Assembly: GCF_005938655.1 (NCBI RefSeq)
Contig: NZ_VCQT01000008.1
Location: forward strand, 34,241-98,240
DNA length: 64,000 bases
Source of the DNA: Alloalcanivorax gelatiniphagus
Lineage (GTDB): Bacteria > Pseudomonadota > Gammaproteobacteria > Pseudomonadales > Alcanivoracaceae
Reading direction: 5' to 3'
Part shown: positions 1 to 6,329 of the stretch, piece after piece
How positions within the stretch are numbered: the stretch's first letter is position 1
Layout: each line of letters starts with the position of its first letter
Notes under the pieces: generated by a model
Told to the model about the DNA's origin: nothing
Databases searched by the model: none
Seen by the model: only the letters and a program-made list of their open reading frames with translations
Made by a program: the position numbers and the translations under genes

Positions 1-1
1 G

Positions 2-340
2 GACCTGGCCTATTACGTGGCGCGCTTCCGCAAAACCGGTTTCACCGGCGCGATCAACTGGTATCGGGCCATGGACGCCTCCTGGGAGGAGACCCGCGAC
101 GACGACAACTGGGCCCTGGCCGCGCCGGTGCTGTTCCTGGGCGGCCTGCAGGACCCGGTGGTGCTGTTCGGCCAGAAGGCCCTGGCGCGCATGCCCGACT
201 ACGTGCCGGACCTGACCACGGTGATGATCGACCAGTGCGGCCATTGGATTCAGATGGAGCAGGCGGTGGAAGTGAACCGGGAGGTACTGAACTTTCTTCA
301 GGAAAAAGCCTGTTTTTCGCAAAGCAACGGCCAGGGCTGA
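2..340 (+). CDS. alpha/beta hydrolase, epoxide hydrolase-like (5' truncated by window)
   Basis: Only the last 112 residues are in the window; the reading frame is open to the left edge. The visible part is the C-terminal portion of an alpha/beta-hydrolase fold. GLQDPV supplies the acidic residue and CGHWIQMEQ the catalytic His expected in the triad. The stretch FRKTGFTGAINWYR together with the His block resembles soluble epoxide hydrolases. The nucleophile elbow lies outside the window, so a haloalkane dehalogenase or other hydrolase cannot be excluded. The gene ends about 95 bp before a strong terminator that may instead belong to a separate small RNA. Confidence 0.75.
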   Translation, partial: DLAYYVARFRKTGFTGAINWYRAMDASWEETRDDDNWALAAPVLFLGGLQDPVVLFGQKALARMPDYVPDLTTVMIDQCGHWIQMEQAVEVNREVLNFLQEKACFSQSNGQG

Positions 341-378
341 CCTGGATCAAGAGCCGCCAGGCGGGACCGGGGCATTAT
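337..378 (+). promoter_or_regulatory. candidate FNR/ANR-dependent promoter
   Basis: CTGACctggATCAA at 337-350 matches the FNR/ANR consensus TTGAT-N4-ATCAA at 8 of 10 positions, with one half-site perfect. A CATTAT -10 hexamer lies at 373-378. If transcription starts at 385, the -10 falls at -12 to -7 and the box is centred at -41.5, the usual class II geometry. No gene start follows before the terminator at 435-459. The fit is seen by eye; regulation is inferred. Confidence 0.45.
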
Positions 379-384
379 GCGTGT

Positions 385-459
385 GGGGCGGCAACGTCCC
401 GCTGCGTATGCTTCCGGAAAACACCGGATTATCGGCCCCGCCTGGCGGGGCTTTTTTTT
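385..459 (+). ncRNA. candidate small RNA, about 75 nt
   Basis: The transcript predicted from the preceding FNR/ANR-like promoter would start near 385 and end at the terminator. It contains a short GGG/CCC stem near its 5' end, a TCCGG-AAAACA-CCGGA hairpin (about 414-429) and a terminal GC-rich hairpin with eight T residues. It has no open reading frame with a ribosome binding site. FNR-controlled sRNAs are known in enterobacteria and Neisseria. I do not recognise this one as a named family. It could also be only the 3' end of the upstream hydrolase mRNA. Confidence 0.4.
435..459 (+). terminator. intrinsic terminator
   Basis: A GCCCCGC stem pairs with GCGGGGC across a three-base loop and is followed by eight T residues. 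It ends the hydrolase transcript, the candidate small RNA, or both. Confidence 0.85.
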
Positions 460-535
460 GTCCATCGCGCCGTGGCGGCGAATCGATGCGCGAGGTGTTT
501 ATCCGGGATGTGGTCCGCGTGGGCTGGGGATTGCC

Positions 536-600
536 GTAGGAGCGGCTTCAGCCGCGATCCCCGCCGGCGCTATCTTTATCGCGACTAAAGTCGCTCCTGC
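536..600. repeat. inverted pair of REP-like elements
   Basis: The left element at 536-558 is a hyphenated palindrome with core GCGGCTTCAGCCGC. The right element at 578-600 is in inverse orientation and carries the GCGACTTTAGTCGC core variant. Pairs of this kind are typical REPIN-type extragenic repeats of pseudomonads and relatives. Further copies lie at 10954, 40741, 40778, 43426, 46285 and 46351, all intergenic. Confidence 0.85.
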
Positions 601-611
601 CCAGCGTTCCC

Positions 612-678
612 GGAAGGGCGTCGCGCCCTGAGCCGCACTCCGGCGGGAGCGAAATTTGCCGCCAGAGCGCGATGAACC
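612..678. repeat. extragenic repeat module, copy 1
   Basis: This 67-bp block is closely repeated at 46398-46462. Shared segments are GGAAGGGCGTCGC, CTGAGCCG, GGAGCGAAAT and AGCGCGATGAACC. A stem formed by 642-646 and 659-663 flanks the conserved GCGAAAT loop. It lies about 20 bp beyond the stop of the minus-strand acyl-CoA reductase and next to a REP pair. With the small RNA region it fills the 358-bp gap between 340 and 698. Confidence 0.7.
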
Positions 679-697
679 GTTTTTTATCCCTGATTGC

Positions 698-2704
698 CTA
701 CCAGTGAATACCCTTGAACAGCCGGGAGAAGGCGGCCTGCTCGCGGCTGATCTTCTTGGGCGTGGCCTCCTTGCGGCCCATGGCGGCGGCGGAGTCCGAA
801 AAGATCTTGTAGCCGGTGTTCATGATCGTCTCGGTGACCTTGGGGGTGATGAAGTGCATCACCTGGCCAAGCACGCCCAGGCTGGTGGCGATCCGTTTCG
901 GGCGCCGCACGATGGCGTCGCAGATCATGTCCGCCGCCTGGTTGGGGCTGATGGTGGGCACATGGTTGTAGAGCTTGGTGGGCGCGATCATCGGCGTGCG
1001 CACCAGCGGCATGTTGATGGTGGTGAAGTAGATGCCCTGGTGGGCCAGTTCACTGGCGGCGCAGCGGGTGAAGGAATCCAGCGCCGCCTTCGAGGCCACA
1101 TAGGCCGAGAAGCGGGGCGCGTTGGTGAGCACGCCGATGCTGGAGATGTTGATCACATGGCCGAAGCCGCGCTCGATCATGCCCGGCATCAGCTTCATGA
1201 TCAGCCGCAGGGAGCCGAAATAGTTGAGCTGCATGGTGCGCTCGAAGTCGTGGAAACGGTGGAAGGAGTGCACCACCGAGCGGCGGATCGAGTGGCCGGC
1301 GTTATTCACCAGGATGTCCACCCGGCCGTAATCGGCCAGCACCTTCTCCACCAGTTCGTCCACCGAGTCGATGTTGGACACGTCACAACTGTAGGCCCGG
1401 GCGGTGCCACCCAACTGCTTGATTTCGTGCAGGGTCTCTTCCAGCTTCTCCGGCGTGCGCGCCACCACCAGCACGGTGGCGCCGGCCCGGGCCAGCTTCA
1501 GGGCGCTGGCCTTGCCGATGCCCGAGGTGGCACCGGTGACCAGCACGATCTTGTCCTCCACCCGCTCCGGCAGGGACGGCAGCGGCTGCAGCTCGTCCTC
1601 GCGGCTGTCGCGGTCCGGGTCCAGGTGGTTTTCCCAGAAATCCCATAATTGCTGGATATAGGCCTCCAGTTCCGGCACGTCGATGCCACTGCCTTCCAGG
1701 GCGGCGCGGGCGCGGCGGTTATCGTACTCGGTGGGGAAAGCCAGGAATTTGATCACCGACGGCGGGATATCCAGGTTTTCCAGGGTCTGGTTGATCAACA
1801 TGCGCGGCGTCAGGGCGCTCACGCCCTTGCGCACGAAGCCGGGCACAGCGTCGAAGATTTTGCCGTCCACCCGGACCGGCATGCGCGGCGCCTGGGCGGC
1901 GCTGGCGATGATGTCCATCACCTCGCCGAAGTTGTAGCTGCGGTCGGCGGTCAGGTGGAAGCAGTGGCCGTTGCCTTCCTTGCCGTGGGCGATGTGGTCC
2001 AGGGCATCGGCGACGAAATCCACCGGCACGATGTTGAAGTGGCCGCTTTCCAGGCCCACCAGCGGAATCCAGTTGGGCAGGAAATCCTTGATCTTCTGGA
2101 TCAGTTTGAAGAAGTAATAGGGGCCGTCGATCTTGTCCATTTCGCCGGTCTGGGAATGCCCGACCACCAGCGAGGGGCGGTAGATGCGCCAGGGAATGCG
2201 CGACTCCTGGCGCACCAGGGCCTCGGCTTCATGCTTGGTCAGCAGATAGGGGTCGTCCAGGCCCTCCGCTTCCTCAAACATGTCTTCGGTGAAGGTGCCG
2301 TCGTAGAGGCCACCGGCGGCCACCGAGGACATATGATGGAAGCACTTGGCGTCCAGCTTCTCGGCCAGCTTCAGGGTCTGGCGGGTGCCCTCGATATTGA
2401 TGTAGCGCTGGCTGTTCTCGTCCGCGTTCAGATCGTAGATGGCGGCCAGGTGGAAAAAGTGGTCGATCTGGCCCACCAGGTCGTCCTGGTCGCGCTTGTT
2501 GACGCCCAGCAGTTTCTTGGTCAGGTCGCCGCTGATCGGCACCAGCCGGCTCTCCTCCACGCACAGCCGCCGGCGCATGGCGTCCAGCTTGTATTCCGAG
2601 CCGGGCCGCACCAGCGCGAACACCCGGGCGTTATCGCGTTTTAGAAGGCGGGCGACCAAAAAGCGGCCGATAAAACCGGTGGCACCGGTCACGAAGTAGT
2701 TCAT
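698..2704 (-). CDS. two-domain fatty acyl-CoA reductase (alcohol-forming)
   Basis: This 668-residue protein fuses two Rossmann SDR domains. Domain 1 (about 1-360) is an extended SDR with GATGFIG at 7-13 and Y153-x3-K157. Domain 2 (about 384-640) is a classical SDR with GATSGIG at 391-397, NNAG at 467-470, Ser521/522 and Y535-x3-K539. Length and architecture match the NADPH-dependent reductase of Marinobacter (Maqu_2507 type), which takes fatty acyl-CoA through aldehyde to fatty alcohol for wax esters. Both active sites look intact. No wax ester synthase is nearby. It is transcribed divergently from the nitroreductase across a gap holding a 17-bp palindrome. Substrate range is inferred from the family. 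Confidence 0.88.
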   Translation of the reverse strand: MNYFVTGATGFIGRFLVARLLKRDNARVFALVRPGSEYKLDAMRRRLCVEESRLVPISGDLTKKLLGVNKRDQDDLVGQIDHFFHLAAIYDLNADENSQRYINIEGTRQTLKLAEKLDAKCFHHMSSVAAGGLYDGTFTEDMFEEAEGLDDPYLLTKHEAEALVRQESRIPWRIYRPSLVVGHSQTGEMDKIDGPYYFFKLIQKIKDFLPNWIPLVGLESGHFNIVPVDFVADALDHIAHGKEGNGHCFHLTADRSYNFGEVMDIIASAAQAPRMPVRVDGKIFDAVPGFVRKGVSALTPRMLINQTLENLDIPPSVIKFLAFPTEYDNRRARAALEGSGIDVPELEAYIQQLWDFWENHLDPDRDSREDELQPLPSLPERVEDKIVLVTGATSGIGKASALKLARAGATVLVVARTPEKLEETLHEIKQLGGTARAYSCDVSNIDSVDELVEKVLADYGRVDILVNNAGHSIRRSVVHSFHRFHDFERTMQLNYFGSLRLIMKLMPGMIERGFGHVINISSIGVLTNAPRFSAYVASKAALDSFTRCAASELAHQGIYFTTINMPLVRTPMIAPTKLYNHVPTISPNQAADMICDAIVRRPKRIATSLGVLGQVMHFITPKVTETIMNTGYKIFSDSAAAMGRKEATPKKISREQAAFSRLFKGIHW

Positions 2705-2841
2705 AGGAATCCCCTTTTTATCACGACTTCCCTGGCGCGCTCGGGTTGCGGCCCAGACTCGTTTCGATGATGCCCCCTCGGGCCGAAAAGGGCCAGGGCT
2801 GCGGCGACGGGCCGGTTGTACTTTCCCGGCGAATCGCTACG

Positions 2842-2858
2842 ATGGAATCCGATTCCAT
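2842..2858. promoter_or_regulatory. candidate operator, perfect palindrome
   Basis: ATGGAATC-C-GATTCCAT is a perfect 8-bp inverted repeat around one base, in the divergent gap between the acyl-CoA reductase (start 2704) and the nitroreductase (start 2897). Size and symmetry suit a dimeric repressor of the TetR or GntR kind. No regulator gene lies beside it. Confidence 0.45.
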
Positions 2859-2896
2859 TTTCTTCGGAACTTCCACTCAGAATAAGAAGGACGCTC

Positions 2897-3583
2897 ATGA
2901 ATCCGGAAACCGTTTCCCTGGCGGATAGCCTGCGTGGCCGCCGCTCGGTACGAGGCTTCCTCGACAAGCCCGTGCCCGAGGCCGTAATGCGTCAGGTGTT
3001 CGAGCTGGCCCAGCTGGCTCCCTCCAACTGCAACATCCAACCCTGGAAGGTGTTCGTGGCGTCCGGCCAGGTGCGTGACGAACTGCGCCGCCGCCTGGTG
3101 GAAAAGGTGTCCGCCGGGGTGCCCATGGAACCGGATTTCGAGCCCAACGCGGGCAAGTTCGAGGGCGTTTACCGCCAGCGCCAGGTGGACTGCGCGGTGG
3201 AGCTGTACAACAACATGGGCATCGCCCGGGACGACAGGCCAGGACGGTTACGCGCCCAATTGCGTAACTTCGAATTGTTCGACGCGCCCCATGTGGTGTT
3301 CATCGGCATGGAGCGCAGTTTCGGGCCCACCGTGGCGCTGGACGTGGGCATGTACATCCAGTCGCTGATGCTGGCGATGACCGCCCATGGCATCGGCAGC
3401 TGCGCCCAGGGCAGCATGCGCTATTACCCCAACGACGTGCGCGAGGTGTTCGGCGAGCCGCACTCCACCGCGATCCTGGTGGGCATCAGCTTCGGCTACG
3501 AGGACCCGGCGGTGGCCGCCAACCGGACCCGGGTGGGCCGGGCGCCCCTGGGCGATTCCGTGACCTTCAAATCCGCCCTGTGA
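2897..3583 (+). CDS. nitroreductase family protein
   Basis: A 228-residue FMN-dependent nitroreductase-fold oxidoreductase. The N-terminal RRSVRGF motif and APSNCNIQPW at about 40-49 are the usual FMN-phosphate and dimer-interface signatures. These NAD(P)H enzymes reduce nitroaromatics, quinones or enones, and the natural substrate cannot be read from sequence. The start at 2897 is preferred because AAGAAGGA lies just upstream; the longer frame to 2816 has no ribosome binding site and runs into the palindrome. The gene stands alone, divergent from the acyl-CoA reductase. Confidence 0.85.
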   Translation: MNPETVSLADSLRGRRSVRGFLDKPVPEAVMRQVFELAQLAPSNCNIQPWKVFVASGQVRDELRRRLVEKVSAGVPMEPDFEPNAGKFEGVYRQRQVDCAVELYNNMGIARDDRPGRLRAQLRNFELFDAPHVVFIGMERSFGPTVALDVGMYIQSLMLAMTAHGIGSCAQGSMRYYPNDVREVFGEPHSTAILVGISFGYEDPAVAANRTRVGRAPLGDSVTFKSAL

Positions 3584-3606
3584 ACGGCGCCAGAACCGCC
3601 TTGCTG

Positions 3607-3615
3607 TGCTATACT
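3607..3615 (+). promoter_or_regulatory. extended -10 promoter for the ABM-domain gene
   Basis: TGCTATACT is an extended -10 element 32 bp before the ATG at 3647. No good -35 is present at the normal spacing, as is usual for this promoter type. Confidence 0.45.
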
Positions 3616-3646
3616 GCCGGGTTCACTTTCCACCCTTCCGAGCAGT

Positions 3647-4000
3647 ATGGTCATTGTCAAAGGTTTGATTCCGGTCCGCGACAATCTGCGCGAGAGCGCC
3701 GTGGCCCTGGCCCAGGAACTGGCGCAACAGGCACGGGACGAGCAGGGCTGTCTCTCCTACGAGGTCTATGTGAAGGCCGATGCGCCACGGGTCATCATGC
3801 TGTGGCAGCAGTGGACCGACCTGGACGCTCTGGAGCGCCATTTCGACTCCGAGCATCTGGACGACTTCCTCGATCGCATTCCGGACATGATCGACGGCGA
3901 GGTGCACTCGCTGCGCTTCGATGTCACCGAGGACGGCGAGGAACCGCCCGCCGCCCCCTCCACGCTTTCCGCGCTGGCGGACGGTACCGTCCTGCACTGA
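3647..4000 (+). CDS. antibiotic biosynthesis monooxygenase (ABM) domain protein
   Basis: A 117-residue single-domain protein of the dimeric alpha/beta ABM superfamily, the group that includes YgiN quinol monooxygenase and Isd-like haem enzymes. Family features are the N-terminal beta strand MVIVKGLIPV, the E-Q-G-C-L-S-Y-E-V block at 32-40 and the W-x-D-x-x-A-L-x-x-H-F helix start. The acidic Pro/Ala-rich C-terminal tail (from about 95) extends beyond the domain. Role unknown; small-molecule or quinone oxidation is the usual guess. It lies 26 bp before the MoxR ATPase gene and may share its transcript. Confidence 0.75.
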   Translation: MVIVKGLIPVRDNLRESAVALAQELAQQARDEQGCLSYEVYVKADAPRVIMLWQQWTDLDALERHFDSEHLDDFLDRIPDMIDGEVHSLRFDVTEDGEEPPAAPSTLSALADGTVLH

Positions 4001-4025
4001 TCCCCGCCCCGCACAGGTGCCTGCC

Positions 4026-4955
4026 ATGAAGACGCGCATCGATTCCGTCGACGACGTGATGCTCAGCTTTGCCCGTCAGGGCTACATTTGTGATCAGCGC
4101 ACCGCCCTGGCGGTGTACCTGGCCGCCCAATTGCACAAGCCGGTGCTGGTGGAAGGCCCGCCCGGGGTCGGCAAGACCGAACTGGCCAAGGCCGCCGCCG
4201 CCTTTCTGGAGGCGCCGCTGATCCGTCTGCAATGCTATGAGGGGCTGGACGAAAGCCGCGCCCTGTATGAGTGGAAGTACGGCAAGCAGTTGCTCTATAC
4301 GCAACTGCTGCGCGACAAGCTCAGCGGCACCCTGGCGGACACCGACAGCCTGGAAGAGAGCATGCGCCGGCTCGGCGACCTGGGCGAGGCGTTCTACAGC
4401 GACACCTTCCTGGAGCCCCGGCCGCTGCTGCGGGCGCTGCGAGCCGACGAACCGGTGGTGCTGTTGATCGACGAGATCGACAAGGCCGACCAGGAGTTCG
4501 AGGCGTTCCTGCTGGAACTGCTCTCCGATTTTCAGATCTCCATCCCCGAGCTGGGCACGGTACGCGCCCGCCATCAGCCGCTGGTGTTCCTCACCAGCAA
4601 CGACCAGCGGGAGCTGTCCGACGCCCTCAAGCGCCGCTGCCTGCACCTGTACATTCCCTACCCGGACGCGCCCCTGGAACGGCGCATCCTGGCGGAGAGG
4701 GTGCCGGAGCTGGACGAGCAATTGCGCGATCAACTGGTGGATTTCATCCAGCACCTGCGCGAGCAGGACATGAAAAAGCTGCCGGCGGTGTCGGAGACCC
4801 TGGACTGGGCCCGCGCCCTGGTGCTGCTGCACGCGGACAGCCTGGAACCGGAGCTGGTGGAGCAGACCCTGACCCTGGTGCTCAAGAACGAGCAGGACGC
4901 GGAGCTGGCCCGGGAGCTGTTACCCCATTGGTTCCGCGCCCGGCGCGCGCGCTGA
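4026..4955 (+). CDS. MoxR-family AAA+ ATPase
   Basis: A 309-residue AAA+ protein with Walker A GPPGVGKT (44-51), Walker B LLIDEID (146-152), sensor 1 SND (191-193) and a candidate arginine finger at R203/R204. MoxR ATPases act as chaperones that load cofactors or remodel complexes, usually together with a VWA protein encoded next to them. That partner is the next gene, starting 3 bp after this stop. The frame extends to 3921, but ATG 4026 gives the family-typical N-terminus. Confidence 0.88.
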   Translation: MKTRIDSVDDVMLSFARQGYICDQRTALAVYLAAQLHKPVLVEGPPGVGKTELAKAAAAFLEAPLIRLQCYEGLDESRALYEWKYGKQLLYTQLLRDKLSGTLADTDSLEESMRRLGDLGEAFYSDTFLEPRPLLRALRADEPVVLLIDEIDKADQEFEAFLLELLSDFQISIPELGTVRARHQPLVFLTSNDQRELSDALKRRCLHLYIPYPDAPLERRILAERVPELDEQLRDQLVDFIQHLREQDMKKLPAVSETLDWARALVLLHADSLEPELVEQTLTLVLKNEQDAELARELLPHWFRARRAR

Positions 4956-4958
4956 ACC

Positions 4959-6308
4959 ATGGCCCGCCGGCGGCTCCATGAGTTCGTGCGTGCCCTGCGG
5001 GGCGCCGGGGTGCGGATCTCCCCGGCGGAGGCGGAGGAGGCCATGCGCGCCGCCGCCCTGGTGGGCTATGGCGACAAGAACCGCTTCCGCGAAACCCTGG
5101 CGCTGACGCTGGTGAAAAGCGAGGAGGAGCGCCCGGACTTCGACCGCTGCTTCGAGACCTTCTTTCGCTTCGAGGACCAGCAACCGGGCGAGCAGGGCCC
5201 GGCGGAGGACGCCGCTGAACCCGCCACGCCCACCCCGCCGGACGCCGAGGGGCTGTCGCCGCAGGCGGCGGAGCTGGCCGCGCAAAGCGACACCCAGCTG
5301 GAGCAGAGTCTGGCCCAGGCCGCCGCCGAGATCGATTTCACCGCCATGCAGGTGATCACCCAGCAAGGGCTGTTCGCCCGCCGTCTGCTGATGAACATGG
5401 GCATGGGCGCGGTGGACGACGAGATCCTGCGTTTGGATGCCTCCCAGCGGCCCGGCGACGGCGAGCGGGCCGAGGCCCTGCGCGATTGGCGTGGCCGGGT
5501 GCGCGAGCGGGCCATGGCCCATGTGCGCCGGCAGTACGACCTGCATGGCCGCGCCCATGGCCGGGCGCTGCGCGAGCACAGCATGCAGGCGGCGCCGTTC
5601 CGCGAGCTGCGCGAGTTCCAGCAGGTGCAGGTGCTGGTGCGGCGCATGGCCCGGCGCCTGGCCCGTTCCCACCAGCGCCGCCAGAAGAAAGCCCGGCGCG
5701 GCGAGCTGGACGCCCGCCGCACCCTGGCCGACAGCCTGCGTTATAACGCCGTGCCGGTGCACCTGCACTGGCGCCAGCGGCGCCGTACCCGGGCCAAGGT
5801 GCTGGTGGTGTGCGATGTCTCCAGTTCGGTGCGGGACGCGGCCCGTTTCCTGCTGCAGTTTCTCTACGCCATGACCGATGTGCTGCCACGGGTGCGCAGT
5901 TTCGCGTTCGCCGCCCGCTTCGATGAGGTCACCGAGGACTTCGAGCGCTATCCGCCGGATGTGGCGGTGGGCCGCATTCTGGACCGGGTGTCCGGCAGCG
6001 GCACCGACTACGGCACCATGTTCAAGGAGTTGGAGGAGGCCTGCCGGGGCGACATCGACCAGAACACCACGCTGATCATTCTCGGCGATGCCCGCAACAA
6101 TGACCTGCCCGCCGGCGAGCGCCATCTGGCGGACATCGCCCGCCGCGCCCGGCAAGTGTTCTGGCTCAACCCGGAACCGCCGTCGCGCTGGAACAGCGGC
6201 GATGCCATCATGGCCCGCTACCTGCCGTACTGCCGCGCCGCCCGACGCTGCGGCTCACTCAATGATCTGAGCCGCTTTACCGACGAATTGCTGCGTGGGC
6301 TGAACTGA
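4959..6308 (+). CDS. CoxE-like VWA domain protein, MoxR partner
   Basis: A 449-residue protein of the VWA/CoxE family. The N-terminal 60 residues are the usual helical region. A Pro/Ala/Glu-rich linker lies at about 75-110, and the VWA domain occupies about 280-430. The MIDAS motif is D-V-S-S-S near residue 285, with the downstream Thr/Asp positions (GTDYG) conserved. It is probably translationally linked to the MoxR gene. MoxR/CoxE pairs assist maturation of metalloenzymes such as CO dehydrogenase, but no such client gene is in the window. The last 18 bp are duplicated in tandem. Confidence 0.85.
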   Translation: MARRRLHEFVRALRGAGVRISPAEAEEAMRAAALVGYGDKNRFRETLALTLVKSEEERPDFDRCFETFFRFEDQQPGEQGPAEDAAEPATPTPPDAEGLSPQAAELAAQSDTQLEQSLAQAAAEIDFTAMQVITQQGLFARRLLMNMGMGAVDDEILRLDASQRPGDGERAEALRDWRGRVRERAMAHVRRQYDLHGRAHGRALREHSMQAAPFRELREFQQVQVLVRRMARRLARSHQRRQKKARRGELDARRTLADSLRYNAVPVHLHWRQRRRTRAKVLVVCDVSSSVRDAARFLLQFLYAMTDVLPRVRSFAFAARFDEVTEDFERYPPDVAVGRILDRVSGSGTDYGTMFKELEEACRGDIDQNTTLIILGDARNNDLPAGERHLADIARRARQVFWLNPEPPSRWNSGDAIMARYLPYCRAARRCGSLNDLSRFTDELLRGLN

Positions 6309-6329
6309 ATCCGTGGGCTGAACTGAATC
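6294..6329. repeat. 18-bp perfect tandem duplication
   Basis: CGTGGGCTGAACTGAATC occurs twice head to tail (6294-6311 and 6312-6329). The first copy carries the stop codon of the CoxE-like gene. The second abuts the stop codon of the convergent sensor kinase, so the whole intergenic gap is the duplicated unit. Confidence 0.9.

Noticed and set aside
656..2644. Long plus-strand frames of about 330 codons opposite the acyl-CoA reductase
   Set aside because: They are His/Gly/Val-rich antisense translations of a gene with clear SDR motifs, a common artefact in high-GC DNA.
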